Shown: positions 13,455-14,114 of the stretch, piece by piece
How the letters are laid out: each line of letters starts with the position of its first letter
Numbering within the stretch: the first letter of the stretch is position 1
Assembly (NCBI GenBank): GCA_003454665.1
Contig: DMKB01000256.1
Span: forward strand, 1 to 14,114
Direction: 5' to 3'
Source of the DNA: Nitrospiraceae bacterium
GTDB lineage: Bacteria > Nitrospirota > UBA9217
DNA length: 14,114 nucleotides
The notes under the pieces: model-generated
Seen by the model: the letters and a program-made list of their open reading frames with translations, nothing else
Databases searched by the model: none
Told to the model about the DNA's origin: nothing
Position numbers and translations under genes: made by a program

Positions 13455-13709
13455 CTACGTCACTTTAAACACGAGGTCAAAGGGCTTGGCCGGCTTGGAG
13501 AGCTTGATGCCCGTGAACTGGCCGCGGGACGCCTTTTCTACGGGCTTATGGTCGAACTCCATCACCTCGACCTTTTGCTTGAAGTCCGTGTCATTACCCT
13601 TGATATGGATCGTGTCTCCAACAGCAAGGTCACCGAACTCCAGCTTCACGGCTGCCACCGAGTTTTTGTCGAAAAATTTTATGACCGATCCGATCCGTTC
13701 ATCTCCCAT
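13455..13709 (-). CDS. Stand-alone EF-Tu domain 2-like protein
   Basis: An 84-residue protein resembling the beta-barrel domain 2 of translation GTPases, as annotated in databases as 'translation elongation factor-like protein'. The pattern is IGSVIKFFDKNSVAAVKL (6-23), then LAVGDTIHIKGNDTDF (28-43) with the typical 'vGDxIxIkG' turn, QKVEVMEFDHKPVEKA (45-60), and GIKLSKPAKPFDLVFKV. No GTPase domain is attached, so it cannot hydrolyse GTP itself. Similar domains occur fused to the C-terminus of U32-type peptidases. The role is unknown; nucleic-acid or ribosome-linked binding is only a guess. A promoter whose -10 box ends seven bases before the ATG, and no ribosome binding site, point to a leaderless mRNA. 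It may continue into the dppB-like gene across the heptamer array. Confidence 0.8.
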   Translation of the reverse strand: MGDERIGSVIKFFDKNSVAAVKLEFGDLAVGDTIHIKGNDTDFKQKVEVMEFDHKPVEKASRGQFTGIKLSKPAKPFDLVFKVT

Positions 13710-13716
13710 AGGGGTA

Positions 13717-13745
13717 ATAATAGTATAAAATTCGTATCATTTCAA
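13717..13745 (-). promoter_or_regulatory. Promoter of the EF-Tu-like gene, spaced for a leaderless mRNA
   Basis: On the minus strand TTGAAA (13745-13740) and TATTAT (13722-13717) are separated by exactly 17 bases, each five of six to consensus. Only TACCCCT (seven bases) separates the -10 box from the ATG at 13709, so transcription should start at or within a base or two of the start codon. Confidence 0.65.
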
Positions 13746-13775
13746 GGAAAAATACGCGAATTCTTCACCGAATGC

Positions 13776-13830
13776 CTATGTATCAGTCAGGCCGAGGCGT
13801 ACGGCCCGCTCCGGCAGCACGGGTACATAG
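13776..13830. promoter_or_regulatory. Inverted repeat just upstream of the tRNA promoter
   Basis: CTATGTA (13776-13782) and TACATAG (13824-13830) are exact reverse complements 41 bases apart, with a smaller GCCG/CGGC stem inside (13791-13805). The right arm ends three bases before the -35 box of the tRNA promoter. It may be a binding site or chance. Confidence 0.25.
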
Positions 13831-13833
13831 CGC

Positions 13834-13862
13834 TTGACAAGATTTGGCAGTGCGAGTATTAT
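13834..13862 (+). promoter_or_regulatory. Near-consensus sigma70 promoter of the tRNA cluster
   Basis: TTGACA (13834-13839, perfect -35) and TATTAT (13857-13862, five of six) are separated by 17 bases. The start would be near 13870, giving a leader of about 38 bases before tRNA-Pro. The strength suits a stable-RNA operon. Confidence 0.8.
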
Positions 13863-13907
13863 AAAAAGCCGTACGAAACAGGGGTGTGGGCGATTCAGTG
13901 GTGAACA

Positions 13908-14091
<184 letters not shown>

Positions 14092-14092
14092 T

Positions 14093-14114
14093 GCGCCTGT
14101 AGCTCAGTTGGATA
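14093..14114 (+). tRNA. Partial tRNA, probably Arg, cut by the window end
   Basis: GCGCCTG (14093-14099) is followed by TA and the D arm GCTCAGTTGGATA, which is a typical tRNA start. The anticodon lies outside the window. This 5' half resembles bacterial tRNA-Arg, but Arg is a guess. It is probably transcribed from the same promoter as tRNA-Pro. Confidence 0.75.

Noticed and set aside
13548..13904. Open frame of 118 codons running from the EF-Tu-like gene to the tRNA
   Set aside because: It is antisense to the EF-Tu-like gene, crosses the strong tRNA promoter and shows no family similarity or ribosome binding site.

Overview
This 14.1 kb window is ordinary bacterial chromosome, mostly housekeeping genes with ordinary start sites and dense packing. 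The gene content (recA-pilT-recX-alaS, a short phasin-like protein paired with a UbiB-type kinase, a GAF hybrid histidine kinase, dipeptide-type permeases) suggests a Gram-negative of the old Deltaproteobacteria or Nitrospirota. That placement rests on gene content and moderately high GC only and is not firm. No phage, transposase, CRISPR array or defence gene is visible.

Region 1 (1-9107, + strand). recA runs in from the left edge, lacking about 17 N-terminal codons. pilT starts on the base after the recA stop and is probably translationally coupled to it. recX follows after a 105-base gap, so the RecA modulator is split from recA by a pilus retraction motor gene. alaS is next and very likely starts at a TTG. 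A 178-base gap leads to a phasin-like coiled-coil gene, then ubiB, then mltG (septal murein transglycosylase).

Region 2 (9152-13709, - strand). A hybrid sensor kinase (GAF-HisKA-HATPase-REC) converges on mltG. Upstream of it lie 577 bases without a gene. They hold a good sigma70-type promoter and several hairpins, one followed by a T run, so the kinase mRNA may have a leader of about 355 nt. Further upstream are two dipeptide/oligopeptide-type ABC permeases (dppB-dppC like), with no binding protein or ATPase gene in view. A stand-alone 84-residue protein resembling EF-Tu domain 2 follows, with promoter spacing that predicts a leaderless mRNA.

Region 3 (13834-14114, + strand). A near-consensus promoter drives a tRNA cluster: tRNA-Pro(TGG), then the first 22 bases of a second tRNA, probably Arg.

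The most unusual pattern is in the gaps. At least four unrelated intergenic spots (2303-2337, 5737-5785, 13341-13453, 13983-14091) are built from degenerate units with a strict 7-base period. The clearest is about 16 heptamers filling the gap between dppB and the EF-Tu-like gene. This looks like a genome-wide class of short tandem heptamer repeats. The second point of interest is the structured leader of the histidine kinase.
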